Below, piece after piece: positions 45,906 to 56,563 of a stretch of 64,000 nucleotides of DNA; positions within the stretch are counted from its first letter, which is position 1, and each line of letters opens with the position of its first letter. Under the pieces are notes generated by a model. It did not search any database and had not been told where the DNA came from. It was given only the letters and a program-made list of their open reading frames with translations. The stretch lies in contig JADNYV010000025.1 of the NCBI GenBank assembly GCA_015501055.1, positions 186,001 through 250,000 of the forward strand, read 5' to 3'. The DNA is from Mucidula mucida (Eukaryota; Basidiomycota; Agaricomycetes; Agaricales; Physalacriaceae). The position numbers and the translations under genes are program-made.

Positions 45906-48070
45906 CTACAGCACTTCTGGATGCGTATACGATCGGCGTAGCCTCACGTGGGAGGGATGCATGTTTGGCGAGCCATGCGGGACGATGTGGTTCTGGTTCA
46001 AGTCGTCGTAAGACCGGAAGTAGCGATCCATATCCGAAAGGTCGAATTCGGATGGTGCAGGGGATGAAACAGCAGGAAGAGGTGAGTTCGGGGCTGCTGG
46101 CTCTTCTTCTTCCTCGGGCGGTGGCGACGGTTGTGGAGCGACGCTACCCCCTCCTAACCGATAGGTTCGTTTACGCTTCGCCTTGATCGGCTGCTTCTCG
46201 TGACCTGGGGACGAACCCTCGAATCGCGGAGGCCCGCTACGGACAGTGAAATGATGCATCGAGCGCGTGTAGGGGGACAAGGTGTGGTTGGAATGACTGA
46301 GAGTGGTGAGATGCGTGAGGTGGTTGTTGAGAAGGCTGGGCCGGATGATGATCTTGGGACTAGACTCAATGTCTGACAGTATTGTACTATATGTCGGTGA
46401 TCCCGTGGAATCAATATTTGAAGAGGATACTGAAAGCCGACGACCAGAGAGATGGCGGCGCGCGTAGATAAGGTCAGATTCAGCAGGTGCATTGGGAGGC
46501 GTGGAGAGCTGCGGATGAGAAGACTGAGTTTCGGTGCTATCTGGTGTTCGTGGACGTGTTTGTGGCGCATTCGTGCATTGAGGAGTTGGAGGAGATGAAT
46601 GTAAAGGATGTAGGCCCAGGCCGGTCACGGAACGACCGCCTGGAGTTGGGAAATCGGGGAAATAAGTACTAGTCATGGAACCAGCGCGACGGATACTGGG
46701 AGATGCAAAGCCTGGATGCGAAGTCGAAGACATCATGCTGACACTACGGCGAGGGAAAGAAGGAGATGGTCCGGATGTCCCAACGTCTGGAGAATTCGAA
46801 ATCATTGACTGCGAATGGTATATGCGAGGACGCGTGATGGTACCGCCGCCCACAGCCGGAATAGTCTCGTATTCGGTTACGGGTTCTTGGGGCTCGTTGA
46901 GAATGCTACTCGGCGGTGTCGTGTCTGGGTACATGCCGTCCCAGTCGACCATATCAAAAGATGTCGACTCATCCTCGTCATATTCACCAATATCACTGGT
47001 CGACTCTTCGGTGAGATCTGCAAGACCTCGCGTCGGTGTGAAGAGACTTTTAAAGCCAATGAACACGCTTTTCGTTGGTAGCCCTTCTGGACGAAGACCA
47101 TAAGTGGGATCAAAGTTCTCCAGCTCGGGAAATGAGCTCGACGAGGTGTCATTCGAAGCCACAGAGGGAGGTGTAGCGGGGCGGAACGGGTAGTGGGAGG
47201 CCGTCTGTTGGTGCTGGCAACAGACAGTGAGTATGCCGTCTGCGGCCGACGTACAGGAGCAATGGATGTGTTGTGTACTTCCGCTACGTTCCGGAACGAT
47301 AACGGATCGGGTTCGTTGAACAAATGCGGTTGGAGCGGCTTGGGAACAGGTCTCCGTGCCAAATATGGTGCCTCCACTTTGGCCTTTATCCACTGCTGGC
47401 TGAGACGATGTATAATGCCAGGCAGATCCTCCCGGAACATTTGGCGCAATTGTCCTTCTATCTCTCGCTGTATAAACTTTTGGATAACGGCAATAGAATC
47501 GAATGTGCTGTTGATGTCTACGCTCTGCAAGGATCCGTCTTGAATACGAGGGTAATGCCTTTCTGCTTGGAGACAACCAGCACGACTATTGAGCGCATTT
47601 GAAGTGTGAAAGACGGAGAAGCATCGGAACGACAAGCGGTTGCTTTGCAGCGACATGTCCTTCCGTCCTGCCATGAGATGAATATCTGGTTGTTTGTGAT
47701 TGAGTGGATTGGCCTGAACATAATTAATTCGATTATTCTGCGCCTGACCGCCTACACACCTGCACTTTTGTCTTGAGCACTAGATGAGCGTCTCCAGTAT
47801 AAGACATGCGAAAAATTCCACGAAACTGATCCATCGTAAGCTCGCCTATTTCGCGCACTTCGAGCTCGGGGGGCTGGCCGAGACATGAGTATTCGATTTG
47901 TAGCGGTCCGCTGCGTCACATACCTCTGTCCCCATCTCGAGTTCAACGACCTCGATTTTGTCGGCTATGATAGGTGGTTTGTCGCCCTTGTTGAGAGCGT
48001 TGTTGAGCATCTGGATTGCATCGTAATGAAATTGGTCCGAAAAGCGTGGCCAGTTGAAGGTGAAAGACAT
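45906..48070 (-). CDS. MDM34: Mitochondrial distribution and morphology protein 34 (ERMES), with three one-base deletions
   Basis: ATG at 48070 ([20 protein letters not shown]) then [20 protein letters not shown], spliced to [48 protein letters not shown]. This is the SMP domain of Mdm34, the outer-membrane member of the ER-mitochondria encounter structure. After HLMAGRKDM the family sequence continues in three different frames: [20 protein letters not shown], then [20 protein letters not shown], then [20 protein letters not shown]. One base is missing at each join (about 47650-47653, 47587-47592, 47529-47533); after three losses the original frame returns. [20 protein letters not shown] follows. 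The C-terminal half is disordered (S, P, T) and ends HPEVL. Without correction the protein would still be made, with a scrambled stretch of about 40 residues. Confidence 0.9.
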
Positions 48071-48389
48071 GTCATTGCAGTTGGTTGACTGTCGTAAGGC
48101 GAACGCTCAATTTGTAGCGGCACGTCCGTCCGGCTTGTGACGTAATGTGCAGCGTCCTCTCTGATGAGCCCAGATCGAGTTGTGGCAGTTGATGGACCGT
48201 GAACTAGACAAGAATCCGATGGCCAGACTTGATTCAATTCTCCGACTTTCAAGATTGTCATCAAATTGTAGTAAATGAAAAATGTGAAATGAATAATGCA
48301 GATAGTAGTACATGAGATCTTGTGTTACAGTTCATAAGCAGTCGCGCAGGTCAATAGCGGTTCGCGAATCTCTCTCCTAGTGGTGGCGA
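48071..48389. other. Region between MDM34 and the Zn-finger-like gene
   Basis: About 320 bases, head-to-tail. Presumed MDM34 promoter and the 3' UTR of the next gene. Nothing else seen. Confidence 0.4.
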
Positions 48390-48909
48390 TTACTTGCAGT
48401 ACAAGATAGGCCGTAGTTGAGCCTGTCGTTTGACCGTCACTTTGACAGGCTTCTCTTGGAACGGGCAGCCAGCCAAGTGCGCAGAACTTCGAACGTTCTC
48501 GAGAACATGGGCATTGCAATAGAGACAGAACGAGGCGAGTGGGTCACCGCTTTGTCGGACGGCATGGCGTGTCATTCGCGTTGCGTTTTCCTTGTGGTAA
48601 ACTCGAACGATTTGCTTGTTCTGGGCTGAGCTGAAGGGCGGTTAGCGTGAAACCTTGGTCAAAACCGAAGACATGCCTTTTTGGCCCCGCGAGCTGGTCC
48701 GTCGATGAGGAGGCAAGAGGTCCACTGGAAGATGACTCCTTTGGTTGGGAGCTGTGAGGACGCATCAATGGTGAGAATGAGATCGACTGAAATCGGACTG
48801 ACGCGTTGTGGCTCGCAACGAACGCGACGACTTTAGGGCTTTTGTTGGCTGTCCTTGGGCGCCTTGTGTGCTTGTGTTGAGGAGCTCTTCGAGAGGTGAT
48901 TTTAGCCAT
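48390..48909 (-). CDS. Small zinc-finger-like protein
   Basis: ATG at 48909 (MAKITSRRAPQHKHTRRPRT), then NKSPKVVAFVASHNASVRFQ, disordered Ser-rich sequence (SQPKESSSSGPLASSSTDQ), and an intron of about 47 nt (near 48629-48675) leading to QNKQIVRVYHKENATRMTRH. The C-terminus SFCLYCNAHVLENVRSSAHL then AGCPFQEKPVKVTVKRQ has C-x2-C-x~14-H-x3-C spacing, like the BED or other small CCHC fingers. A basic N-terminus and this finger suggest a nucleic-acid-binding nuclear protein, but I recognise no family. Intron positions are inferred from frame and are not certain. The stop TAA is at 48390-48392. Confidence 0.55.
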
Positions 48910-49902
48910 TTGAGATATATTTGGGGGGCTTTGTTGAACAGTGTGGAGGGACGAGGTGGCGATAGAGTGAGAGGAAACATTTTATTGTAGGATCAGCCTT
49001 TTTGAAGCAGATCTGCAGTGTTTATTCTTGCTTGCAGCTATTGGGCGACAAATAGAGTGAATACACGTGATGGTAGCATTGTTCGCAACATCAGATCTTC
49101 CGGACTTGTAAGATGTTGTGTGGCGGGACAAAGAAACATGGCTCCAGCCTGAGCAGACAGATGTCGTTGTAATGAAAATGCACAATGTAAAAGGACGTTG
49201 CGCACTGATGTGAGCTCCAGACAAGTGGCTCATCTAGCAGTAGGACGTTGGAGAAGTTGCATAGTAGAAGCAGAAGCAGAAAATTTCGTTGGGAGAGTTC
49301 TGGAGAGAGGGAAAGAGCCATTGCCTTCGGCAGATGTCTGTCCAGCCTTGTCCAGCATTTGGTCCTTGGTCGCCCTTGGTGGTCAAAGTCAAAGAAAGGA
49401 TGAGCCGGCCCGGCTGCATTCACCCACGAATCTTACTCGGCTCCGCTCCGGCCTTCAGCGTACATATGAGGCGCGTATCCTGCGTATATGAGGGCCTAAC
49501 ATATCTGGTACATCTTGAAGCTTTGAAGCTTAAACACTTGAAACGTTCCCTGAGTTTCAGAAGAATGGCCTATCACAGCTCCGTGACTTTTTGAGGTAGG
49601 CGCAATGAGCACATGATCGTGTGATTGTAACTAGCCTTCGGCATTGACGCGCCATAAAGAACTTGGACCACAACCACTCGCTAGCCTTTCACTCAACCTA
49701 TTTGGAACCCAACCAGTGCCGAGCGCTGACCCTCATAACCGTCTGCAATCCGTTTGGATTGGTTGCCCAATTCTGGAGCCTCAATGTCAGTGATGCTCTA
49801 CTACATAGGCTTTACCAGTCATTCAAGCTTTCAGAACAGAAACTACGCGTGCTGTGCGATAATACCGACCACTTTTGCTCAATTCGAAAGGGAATAACGC
49901 GC
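48910..49902. other. Intergenic, no gene seen
   Basis: About 990 bases between the zinc-finger-like gene and the F-box gene. The F-box frame is open 5' to 49663, but the first residues after 49903 look more like a normal start. Nothing else recognised. Confidence 0.4.
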
Positions 49903-51630
49903 ATGATGTGGTCTCCGTGCTCGGGATGCACCTGTACCAATCATAACGTTCCGCTAGCTTCGAAATTTAAACGCGAAGTCGAGCTGGATATGATTTGCGA
50001 GCTGCCAGAGGATAGCATGAACCGCTTACTTCGCTCAAACGACTGCCCTTTGTTTGCGGAATCAAAGGCGATCCGTGGCGTCATATCGGAGGCACAACAG
50101 AACCTGGACCAGATTCAGAGCCGAATCGATCTCCTCAACGACGTGTTTGTTGACACAGTCACGCAGATAGCTCGTATGAATGCACTGGTCGCTGAGCTTC
50201 AAACACAGCAACGCAGACTTCGAGACTCCCTCCAAGAGAGACAGAATCTTCTCAGCCCTGTTCGTCGCTTGCCTACAGAGGTCCTCCACCAGATATTTAT
50301 AGACACGGTGGAATCCCTCTCCTACGAATGGGAGGTGAACGATGCAGGCGTCAATATATGCCATATCACGCGTCCAAAGTCGTCTTTGTGGACGATCCTG
50401 AGAGTCTCTCGACTCTGGCGCTCTGCATTACTCTCGTGTTCTCAAGCATGGTCTTATATCACCATCCTGGATGCAGACCAATTCAATGCCAGAGACTACA
50501 ACGATAGTCGCAGAATAGCCCGCCATTTGGAATACTCCCGTCAATATCCTCTTTCAGTGGTTATCTTTTACGATCCGCAGGGCGCTACACCACACGACTT
50601 CCCCGAGAAACTTCTATCGTCCTTGTTGCATTATTCCAATCGTATAAGACACTTGCATCTATGTATCCCTGCTGCTGCATTTCCCCAGCTTCACCCCCTC
50701 AACTTTTCGTGGAATTCTCTGCGAAATCTCTCCATCATGCCCACATCATTTTCGTCGCTGGAAGATGTGGCCCACGATGCCCTTCCACTGGTGGATACAT
50801 TTGCTAATGCGCCCAATCTCCGCGAGCTTCGCCTTATGCAGGTCCTCTCAGAGTCCCAGTTCCAGTTACCGTGGCGGCAGATAAAGCATTATCGTAACAC
50901 CACCTGGTTGATACCCAGAGTTGAAGACATCCTTCGTATCTTCAAGGAGGCGGTTTCTCTTGAGGCCTTCAACTTCGACTCAGACATCGAACCACCACTA
51001 GAGAAATTGGCGCTTGTCACGCCTCCCGTGCTACATACATTTGTGTATGTATTGGACATGTCCTATTGTTATCTCCCCTCTCTACTTGATAACCTCTGCA
51101 TTCCTACTCTCCGCCACTTCGAGTTATCCACTTCACATGCTGATCCCGACCCAGACCACTTGGTGATGCCTTCAATCATAAGGCTCATAGAGCGGTCTCG
51201 ATGCAACCTTCGCGTCTTAGCGCTCTCAAAAATATCGACGTCCTCGAAAGAGCTGGAACAGCTGATGCTGCTGACGACTTCACTGGAGGAGTTATGGCTC
51301 GCCAACATTGGGTCGGAAGCTCTCAGCGACAGCATCATCATCAAGATGACTGTCACCGAAGGAAAGGATGACGCTCAATTACTTCTTCCATGCCTGCGGG
51401 AAATTGATTTGGAGGGGGATTGGGAGTTGAATGCAGAGGTTTTCGCTCGAATGATCGAATCGCGGTGGCGCCGACCTTCGCCACATCGATTGTGGTCACT
51501 AGGTATAGATTTGTCAAATCCTGGTCGTTTGATGGAGCTTCTCGCACCCTACAAAGGTGAAGGCATGGCCATAACTGTGGAGAGTAACGATGCAGCGGGA
51601 GATTCGAACGAAGAGGAATCAAATCCATAA
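49903..51630 (+). CDS. F-box protein with leucine-rich-like C-terminus
   Basis: Single exon of 575 residues from ATG at 49903 (MMWSPCSGCTCTNHNVPLAS); the same frame is open 5' to 49663, so a longer form cannot be ruled out. A predicted coiled coil (SEAQQNLDQIQSRIDLLNDV and MNALVAELQTQQRRLRDSLQ) leads into the F-box NLLSPVRRLPTEVLHQIF, followed by SLWTILRVSRLWRSALLSCS. The rest is long and Leu-rich without a regular repeat, ending in an acidic tail (GDSNEEESNP). Its layout, short Cys-rich start then coiled coil then LSPxRRLPxEVL, is that of the large F-box family expanded in mushroom-forming fungi. It would act as an SCF substrate receptor; substrates unknown. Convergent with TRM10, 45 bp apart. 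Confidence 0.82.
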   Translation: MMWSPCSGCTCTNHNVPLASKFKREVELDMICELPEDSMNRLLRSNDCPLFAESKAIRGVISEAQQNLDQIQSRIDLLNDVFVDTVTQIARMNALVAELQTQQRRLRDSLQERQNLLSPVRRLPTEVLHQIFIDTVESLSYEWEVNDAGVNICHITRPKSSLWTILRVSRLWRSALLSCSQAWSYITILDADQFNARDYNDSRRIARHLEYSRQYPLSVVIFYDPQGATPHDFPEKLLSSLLHYSNRIRHLHLCIPAAAFPQLHPLNFSWNSLRNLSIMPTSFSSLEDVAHDALPLVDTFANAPNLRELRLMQVLSESQFQLPWRQIKHYRNTTWLIPRVEDILRIFKEAVSLEAFNFDSDIEPPLEKLALVTPPVLHTFVYVLDMSYCYLPSLLDNLCIPTLRHFELSTSHADPDPDHLVMPSIIRLIERSRCNLRVLALSKISTSSKELEQLMLLTTSLEELWLANIGSEALSDSIIIKMTVTEGKDDAQLLLPCLREIDLEGDWELNAEVFARMIESRWRRPSPHRLWSLGIDLSNPGRLMELLAPYKGEGMAITVESNDAAGDSNEEESNP

Positions 51631-51675
51631 TACAGAATGCGGTCAAGTCACTTATACAATAACATACACATTTTT

Positions 51676-52773
51676 TCACGAGACCGTTTGATCTGTCGTA
51701 GAGGTTGAATCAACCTCAGGCTTCTCCTTCTCCGGCTCTGCGATTGTCTCTTCAACACTTCCGGCCTCATCTTGTATAGCATCCGCTTCAGATATCTGCG
51801 CAGACGCCGCTTTCCAACTACCGCCATTCTGAAACTTGCGTTTGGGAATAACGGTGTACAAGGCCTGCTCCCAATCTCGCGTCTCGACCCACTTGAGCAT
51901 GATTTCGAAAACCTGGTTCACGGTCAGAACCTTCCGCGTGGGCATGTTCGATAGATATCGGCCAATCGGGAGGCGAGCGGTGCGTATCCCAGACTCTTGC
52001 GCTTTGTCGAAGCATAAATTCTATGGCGAGGTTAAATCACCTATTAAGATTCTTAAGGAACAATGAAGCTTACTTTATAACGATTGCGATCCACAAGACC
52101 GCCTATTATATATATTTCGTCGGAACGTAGTTCGGTCAGTTCGTCTTGAGTGTCAGCGGTGAGGTACACGACGTTTCGTTTTATTTCGTCAGAGGATTGG
52201 GAATCGGAGGATGTAGACCATAATTTATGGTAATCTTCCTGCCACCACTCTGTATTGGACCATCGAGTATGTGCTGCGTCGCCGGTGTTTTCGAGTCGCG
52301 TAAGAGTACGGCCGTTGAGAGACGAGAAGACAAGGGAGAAGGGGTAAGAGGCTTGGCGATTGGCACTATAGGTGTAGGCAAGTTGAGAACATAAGGATTG
52401 GATCTCCTGTACGCAGATGAATACTTGCAACGAAGACTTTAGACGTCAATTTTACCTTTTCACTCATCTTGTCATCGAAACCCAAGTCAACGACCACCTT
52501 GCCACCAAAGTGTAGCCTTGGCTTTTTCTTCTGCCGCTTCTTCTCCTCTTCATCATCTTCGTTTATCTCTCCATTGGTAATCTGCTCCGCCCTCGCTCTC
52601 TTCTTCTCTTTCTTAGCTTCCTTCTCCCTTGCGCGTCGTTCCAACTTCATTGCTGCATATTTCTCGGCTTTTGCTGCTTTTTTGAGAGACTTTTTCGATG
52701 GCGCTGCAGGTATTATTTCTGTTGCTTCGATAGTCGTCCCGTCGACTTGATTTGTGAGTTCTTCTGAGGCCAT
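51676..52773 (-). CDS. TRM10: tRNA (guanine9-N1)-methyltransferase
   Basis: ATG at 52773 (MASEELTNQVDGTTIEATEI), a basic Lys-rich coiled stretch (SKKSLKKAAKAEKYAAMKLE), then the SPOUT methyltransferase domain: KVVVDLGFDDKMSEKEIQSL, CSQLAYTYSANRQASYPFSL, NVVYLTADTQDELTELRSDE, IYIIGGLVDRNRYKNLCFDK and LPIGRYLSNMPTRKVLTVNQ, then VFEIMLKWVETRDWEQALY. GGLVDRNRYK and the LTADTQDEL block are diagnostic of Trm10. Introns near 52015-52075 and 52410-52455. It methylates G9 of tRNAs with SAM. The C-terminus is acidic (EETIAEPEKEKPEVDSTST). Its start lies 66 bp from that of the thioesterase on the other strand. Confidence 0.93.
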
Positions 52774-52839
52774 AGATCAAGAGAGAGATTCGGTGTAACG
52801 GGCCGTCTGATAATTTGTTTCCGGGTACAACGTGATCGG
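52774..52839. promoter_or_regulatory. Very short divergent promoter of TRM10 and the thioesterase
   Basis: The two start codons are 66 bp apart with opposite directions. If the thioesterase starts at the inner ATG at 52900, the gap is 126 bp. Confidence 0.5.
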
Positions 52840-53830
52840 ATGCACTTGCTTCTGGTCACCTTGATCACCTTTGCTGTCTCCCTGTATCTATATCGACGCA
52901 TGGCTTCCACTCTCGCTGGACCTCTGAAATATCTGACCGTGTCTCCCATCGCTGCCCATACAGCGACTGTCGTGTTCATTCATGTTCGTTACACGTCCGA
53001 TCTCGCCTCTTTGGCGGACGTTGACTGTCTCTAGGGCTTGGGAGACTCTGGCCATGGTTGGAAACCAGTTGCAGAGATGTTCAGCGCGGACCCTGCCATG
53101 CAGCACATCAAGTGGGTTTTCCCTCATGCGTAAGTGTTCTTATCGACGCGTACTGGGTCCTCACTGATGGTTGGATGTAGACCTAACATGGCCGTGACTG
53201 CGAATGGCGGTATGGTCATGCCTTCATGGTACCACAGTGGTCTAAAGTTAATCTGTGTCTCTCGATCCTAACCCAGTCTTTGGTTAGGTACGATATTTAT
53301 TCGTTTGGCGGACTCAAGGAAGAAGAAGACGAAGAGGGCATCCTTCGGAGTGCCAAAGCAATCAAGCAATTGATAGACTCTGAAATTTCGAGCACGTCTA
53401 TCCAACCCAACCGCGTCGTTATTGGCGGATTCAGTCAAGGAGGTGTCATGTCTTTGTTAACGGGAATGACGATGGATAAGAAGCTTGCCGGTATCGTGGG
53501 TTTGAGTTGTTACCTCACTTTGCGCGCAAAGTTCAAGGAGGCACGCTTTCGTTATTGCATTCTGACTGAAGGCCTAACGCATCTTAGATGACGAACCCAG
53601 CCTTGTATGATATACCCGTCTTCATTGGCCACGGAACGCATGATCCCCTCATTAAGAGCACTTTTGCACTCGAAACTGTCCAAGTTCTCAAGAGCTTCGG
53701 GTTCTCGGAGGCGAAGGAAGGATCTCCATCTGGAATCGAGTTCCACACGTATCAGGGTCTTGCTCACTCGACGTCACGCGAGGAGTTGGTGGATCTCAAG
53801 GCTTGGTTTAAGAAAGTAGTGCCAGCATAG
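52840..53830 (+). CDS. Acyl-protein thioesterase 1-type (phospholipase/carboxylesterase)
   Basis: ATG at 52840 gives a hydrophobic lead (MHLLLVTLITFAVSLYLYRR) that may be a membrane anchor; an inner ATG at 52900 (MASTLAGPLKYLTVSP) would give the usual soluble form. Blocks: ATVVFIHGLGDSGHGWKPVA (split by intron 52984-53034), MQHIKWVFPHAPNMAVTANG, PSWYDIYSF, NRVVIGGFSQGGVMSLLTGM (nucleophile GFSQG), then MTNPALYDIPVFIGHGTHDP with the catalytic Asp, and YQGLAHSTSREELVDLKAWF with the catalytic His. Ends VVPA, stop 53828-53830. It removes palmitate from proteins such as Ras and G-alpha subunits. Introns near 53130-53180, 53225-53285 and 53540-53590. Confidence 0.92.
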
Positions 53831-54513
53831 ATTCTCGACGTCTGAACAGAAAATCGAAGTTCCCGAGATGTATGTATAATTTGGTCTTTGACTCTGAATC
53901 TCGAGTTTTTTTTAGTAGCGTTTCTTCAGTTCCGCAAAGTTCACGTTAAGCTTTGGCTACATGACCTTCGTTAATCTTCCTCGCCACATTTACAGCATGT
54001 TTCCATGCTTATTACATGGGTTTATTAACTCCTGATCAGAAAGATGTGTGGAATCACTATAATAACTAGGCCACCGTTGACATAACATATAGGGTTTCCG
54101 GATCCTGTCACCTTCGTTCAACCTGGGCCTTGGCCCACATCGAATGTTTGCGTAGTCTAGTTCCTTTGTCTATAGCCCTTGAGTCGGATGGTGCACGCGA
54201 GTCGGCTTCGCCACATCACTTCTGGGGTAAATTGCGCCATGTGGCCGTAGAAAGGGTTGCGAAAGGTCGGGCGTTCAGTCAATCTCGTTGAGGATGTCAG
54301 ACAAGATTTGGAGACTACTAAAGTAGTGATCCATAGTCGCAAGAGCCTATCTGGCTTCTCCCAGCGTTTAGATATCGCTGCCAAAGCGCGTCGCACGAAT
54401 ATCCGATGATGACAATTTCCTTTTTGGGTTGTGCCTATTGCCCCGTCAAGCCGGCAAAATGCTTCGCTTACAACGTTTTTGTTCTTTACCACCAACCACT
54501 ACGTCGGAAATTC
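53831..54513. other. Intergenic, no gene seen
   Basis: About 680 bases. A minus-strand frame at 54157-54495 is open but has no domain and an odd composition; not called. Confidence 0.4.
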
Positions 54514-54879
54514 ATGACGGGAGCACTGCCCAAGGATCCCTTGTCCACTCCGCCTCCACCATATACCTCTAGCAGCACATATGACCAACGCCCACAGCAG
54601 CTAACCAGTGCCTCAACTGCTTCACCTTTCCCCTCAGTGTTCACTCCTCCTGTCGTCGAGAACACACACCATACGCCGTCGACCTACCATGTAGGCCCCA
54701 CGCCTCCACAGCAGCTGCATCTGCCATACGCGTATTATGACCCTCATTCCGACTATTCGGTGTCACTTGCCGATGCTAGAGCGAGAACGAGGTTCATTGG
54801 CGCTGTGTTATACGCATTGGGGATCTGGCTATTGGTAGGCGTGCTCTTCAAATGGTGGGGCGAGGGCTGGACTGCATGA
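54514..54879 (+). CDS. Proline-rich protein with C-terminal membrane anchor
   Basis: Single exon of 121 residues from ATG at 54514 (MTGALPKDPLSTPPPPYTSS). The first 85 residues are rich in P, S, T, Y, H and Q. The end (GAVLYALGIWLLVGVLFKWW then GEGWTA) is one hydrophobic helix with a short tail, suggesting a tail-anchored protein of the ER or endosome. A PPPPYTSS motif near the start is of the PPxY type that binds WW domains of NEDD4-like ligases (Rsp5); this would fit an adaptor role, but that is inference. No family recognised; similar small genes are common in Agaricomycetes. An earlier in-frame ATG at 54406 is less likely because that part has no such bias. Confidence 0.65.
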   Translation: MTGALPKDPLSTPPPPYTSSSTYDQRPQQLTSASTASPFPSVFTPPVVENTHHTPSTYHVGPTPPQQLHLPYAYYDPHSDYSVSLADARARTRFIGAVLYALGIWLLVGVLFKWWGEGWTA

Positions 54880-56563
54880 TGACCTCGTACACGCCGCAAT
54901 GATTGATGAACGTATCACACGCATACCACGATAATATTTAATGCACGTTTAATGTTTCTTGGATCTAGGGAGATGGCATTTTGGTGCGTGCTTTCTTTCA
55001 TTGTACGGTATAGGAACTGATCTTGGTTGCTGTGGTTGTAGGACTTGCGCTTTCAGCTTTCATTCACATGCCTTGTTGTATCACTATTGTTTCTACCGCC
55101 TATCTCAATGGATATTAGCGACTTTGACTTTTACTTCCACCATCATACATCTGCTGTCCCTCCCGCATGCAACCTACTCTACGACCCTAGACTCATCGAT
55201 TTGCTTGAGCGCGTCAGAAGGTATAACTCCGCTCGTCTTTCACTTTGCGCGTACTAACGCAGCCTTCGTATAGAGATATCTTGCTTGTTCTTATTCGACT
55301 AGACAGGTGTTCGGCGTATTCAATCTGCCGAACAGCATTTTGAATCCGGACTAAAAACGGGCGTCAACGTCCTCCTTCTGTACTGGCGCCCAAACATCCA
55401 GACGCGTAAGACCGTTTGTATTGCGTTCAAACATTGTCCTTACACATGGTCTAGCCGCTGCCTCTATCTACGACGCAAAATCTACCTGTCGTCGCGTCTA
55501 CTGATACCTGAACATCTGGCCGATCTATGATGGTGCGAATAACTTGAGATAGCAATCATACTATGTCGTGAGTTTTTCCACTGAGGACGCTCATTGAATT
55601 GTTGTTTTCGGTTCATCCTGTTACCACGGCTCACGAATAGTATCTTCTTTACCGGTTGCAGCGGCGAAGCCGTTGGGAGTCACATTATTCGCGTGGAAGG
55701 ATCGTGGTGCCGTTGATGTGAACAGATTGTCTCGGGAAATCTTTTTACACTCTTTTCCTTTGACCTTCACCTCCAACTCGTCTCGGCGCTCGATGTTCAT
55801 GAAAGAAAGGACGCGTTTGGGCTCCTGCGATTGTACGATTTTTCTTTGATGTTATGATTATGCTGAACCATGCGTGATAGTCATGGCGCTGGCCCTCCAA
55901 AATATGACGTGGCTGCCAAACAGATCTTACTATGCATTGACCTGGTACCACAAAGCTTTGCACATCGAACATATAAAGACCCATTGACCGCGCGCTGTGC
56001 AATGAGATGGCCAGGTACGTGTGGTCGAAAAGGGCAAACTGGATGCTGATTGGTCGGGTATAGCCGGAGTCAGGGTGCCATGTGACCGATAAGATAAGCT
56101 TGTTTGTCATCTGGTCCGTGCATTGTTTACACGCCATCAATTTTTGTTTGGGTAGTCAGTCACCCTTGGTTCAAGTCACACTTCCACCGCCGGAGTTCCC
56201 CCTGCTTTGTACCACATCAGCGATCGAAGAGAGCTGCACATATCCCCCTGTATCCCCCGCCGCCGCCGTCGACAGTGTCCCCGAACTATTCATTGTCGCC
56301 GTCGCTAGCATTCCCGACGTCTTGCACTGCATTTTCGCCCGCTTTGCCTGCATCACCACTGCCAAACAACCCGGTAGACGCGACGCGAACACACCTTACC
56401 CTCCGCCCATCGTGGTCGCTCTTCCTCCACATTGTACCCATAGTCATCCTGCGTCACCCTATCCTTGCTTTCCTTCCTTCCTTACCGCCCTGCTCGCCCT
56501 GCTGTTGATGTGCTGATTTTCTCCCAATTTTACCGTCATCGCTCAATCCTCATCATATCTTAG
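54880..56563. other. Long intergenic region, no gene called
   Basis: About 1.7 kb between the tail-anchored protein and the RRM gene. One frame near 54970-55273 can be spliced into a short hydrophobic peptide, but without any domain. The last 450 bases are CT-rich and probably promoter and 5' UTR (with an intron) of the RRM gene. No RNA gene or repeat seen. Confidence 0.4.

Noticed and set aside
54959..55273. Hydrophobic 104-codon frame
   Set aside because: No signal for a domain and no convincing splice structure; likely 3' flank.
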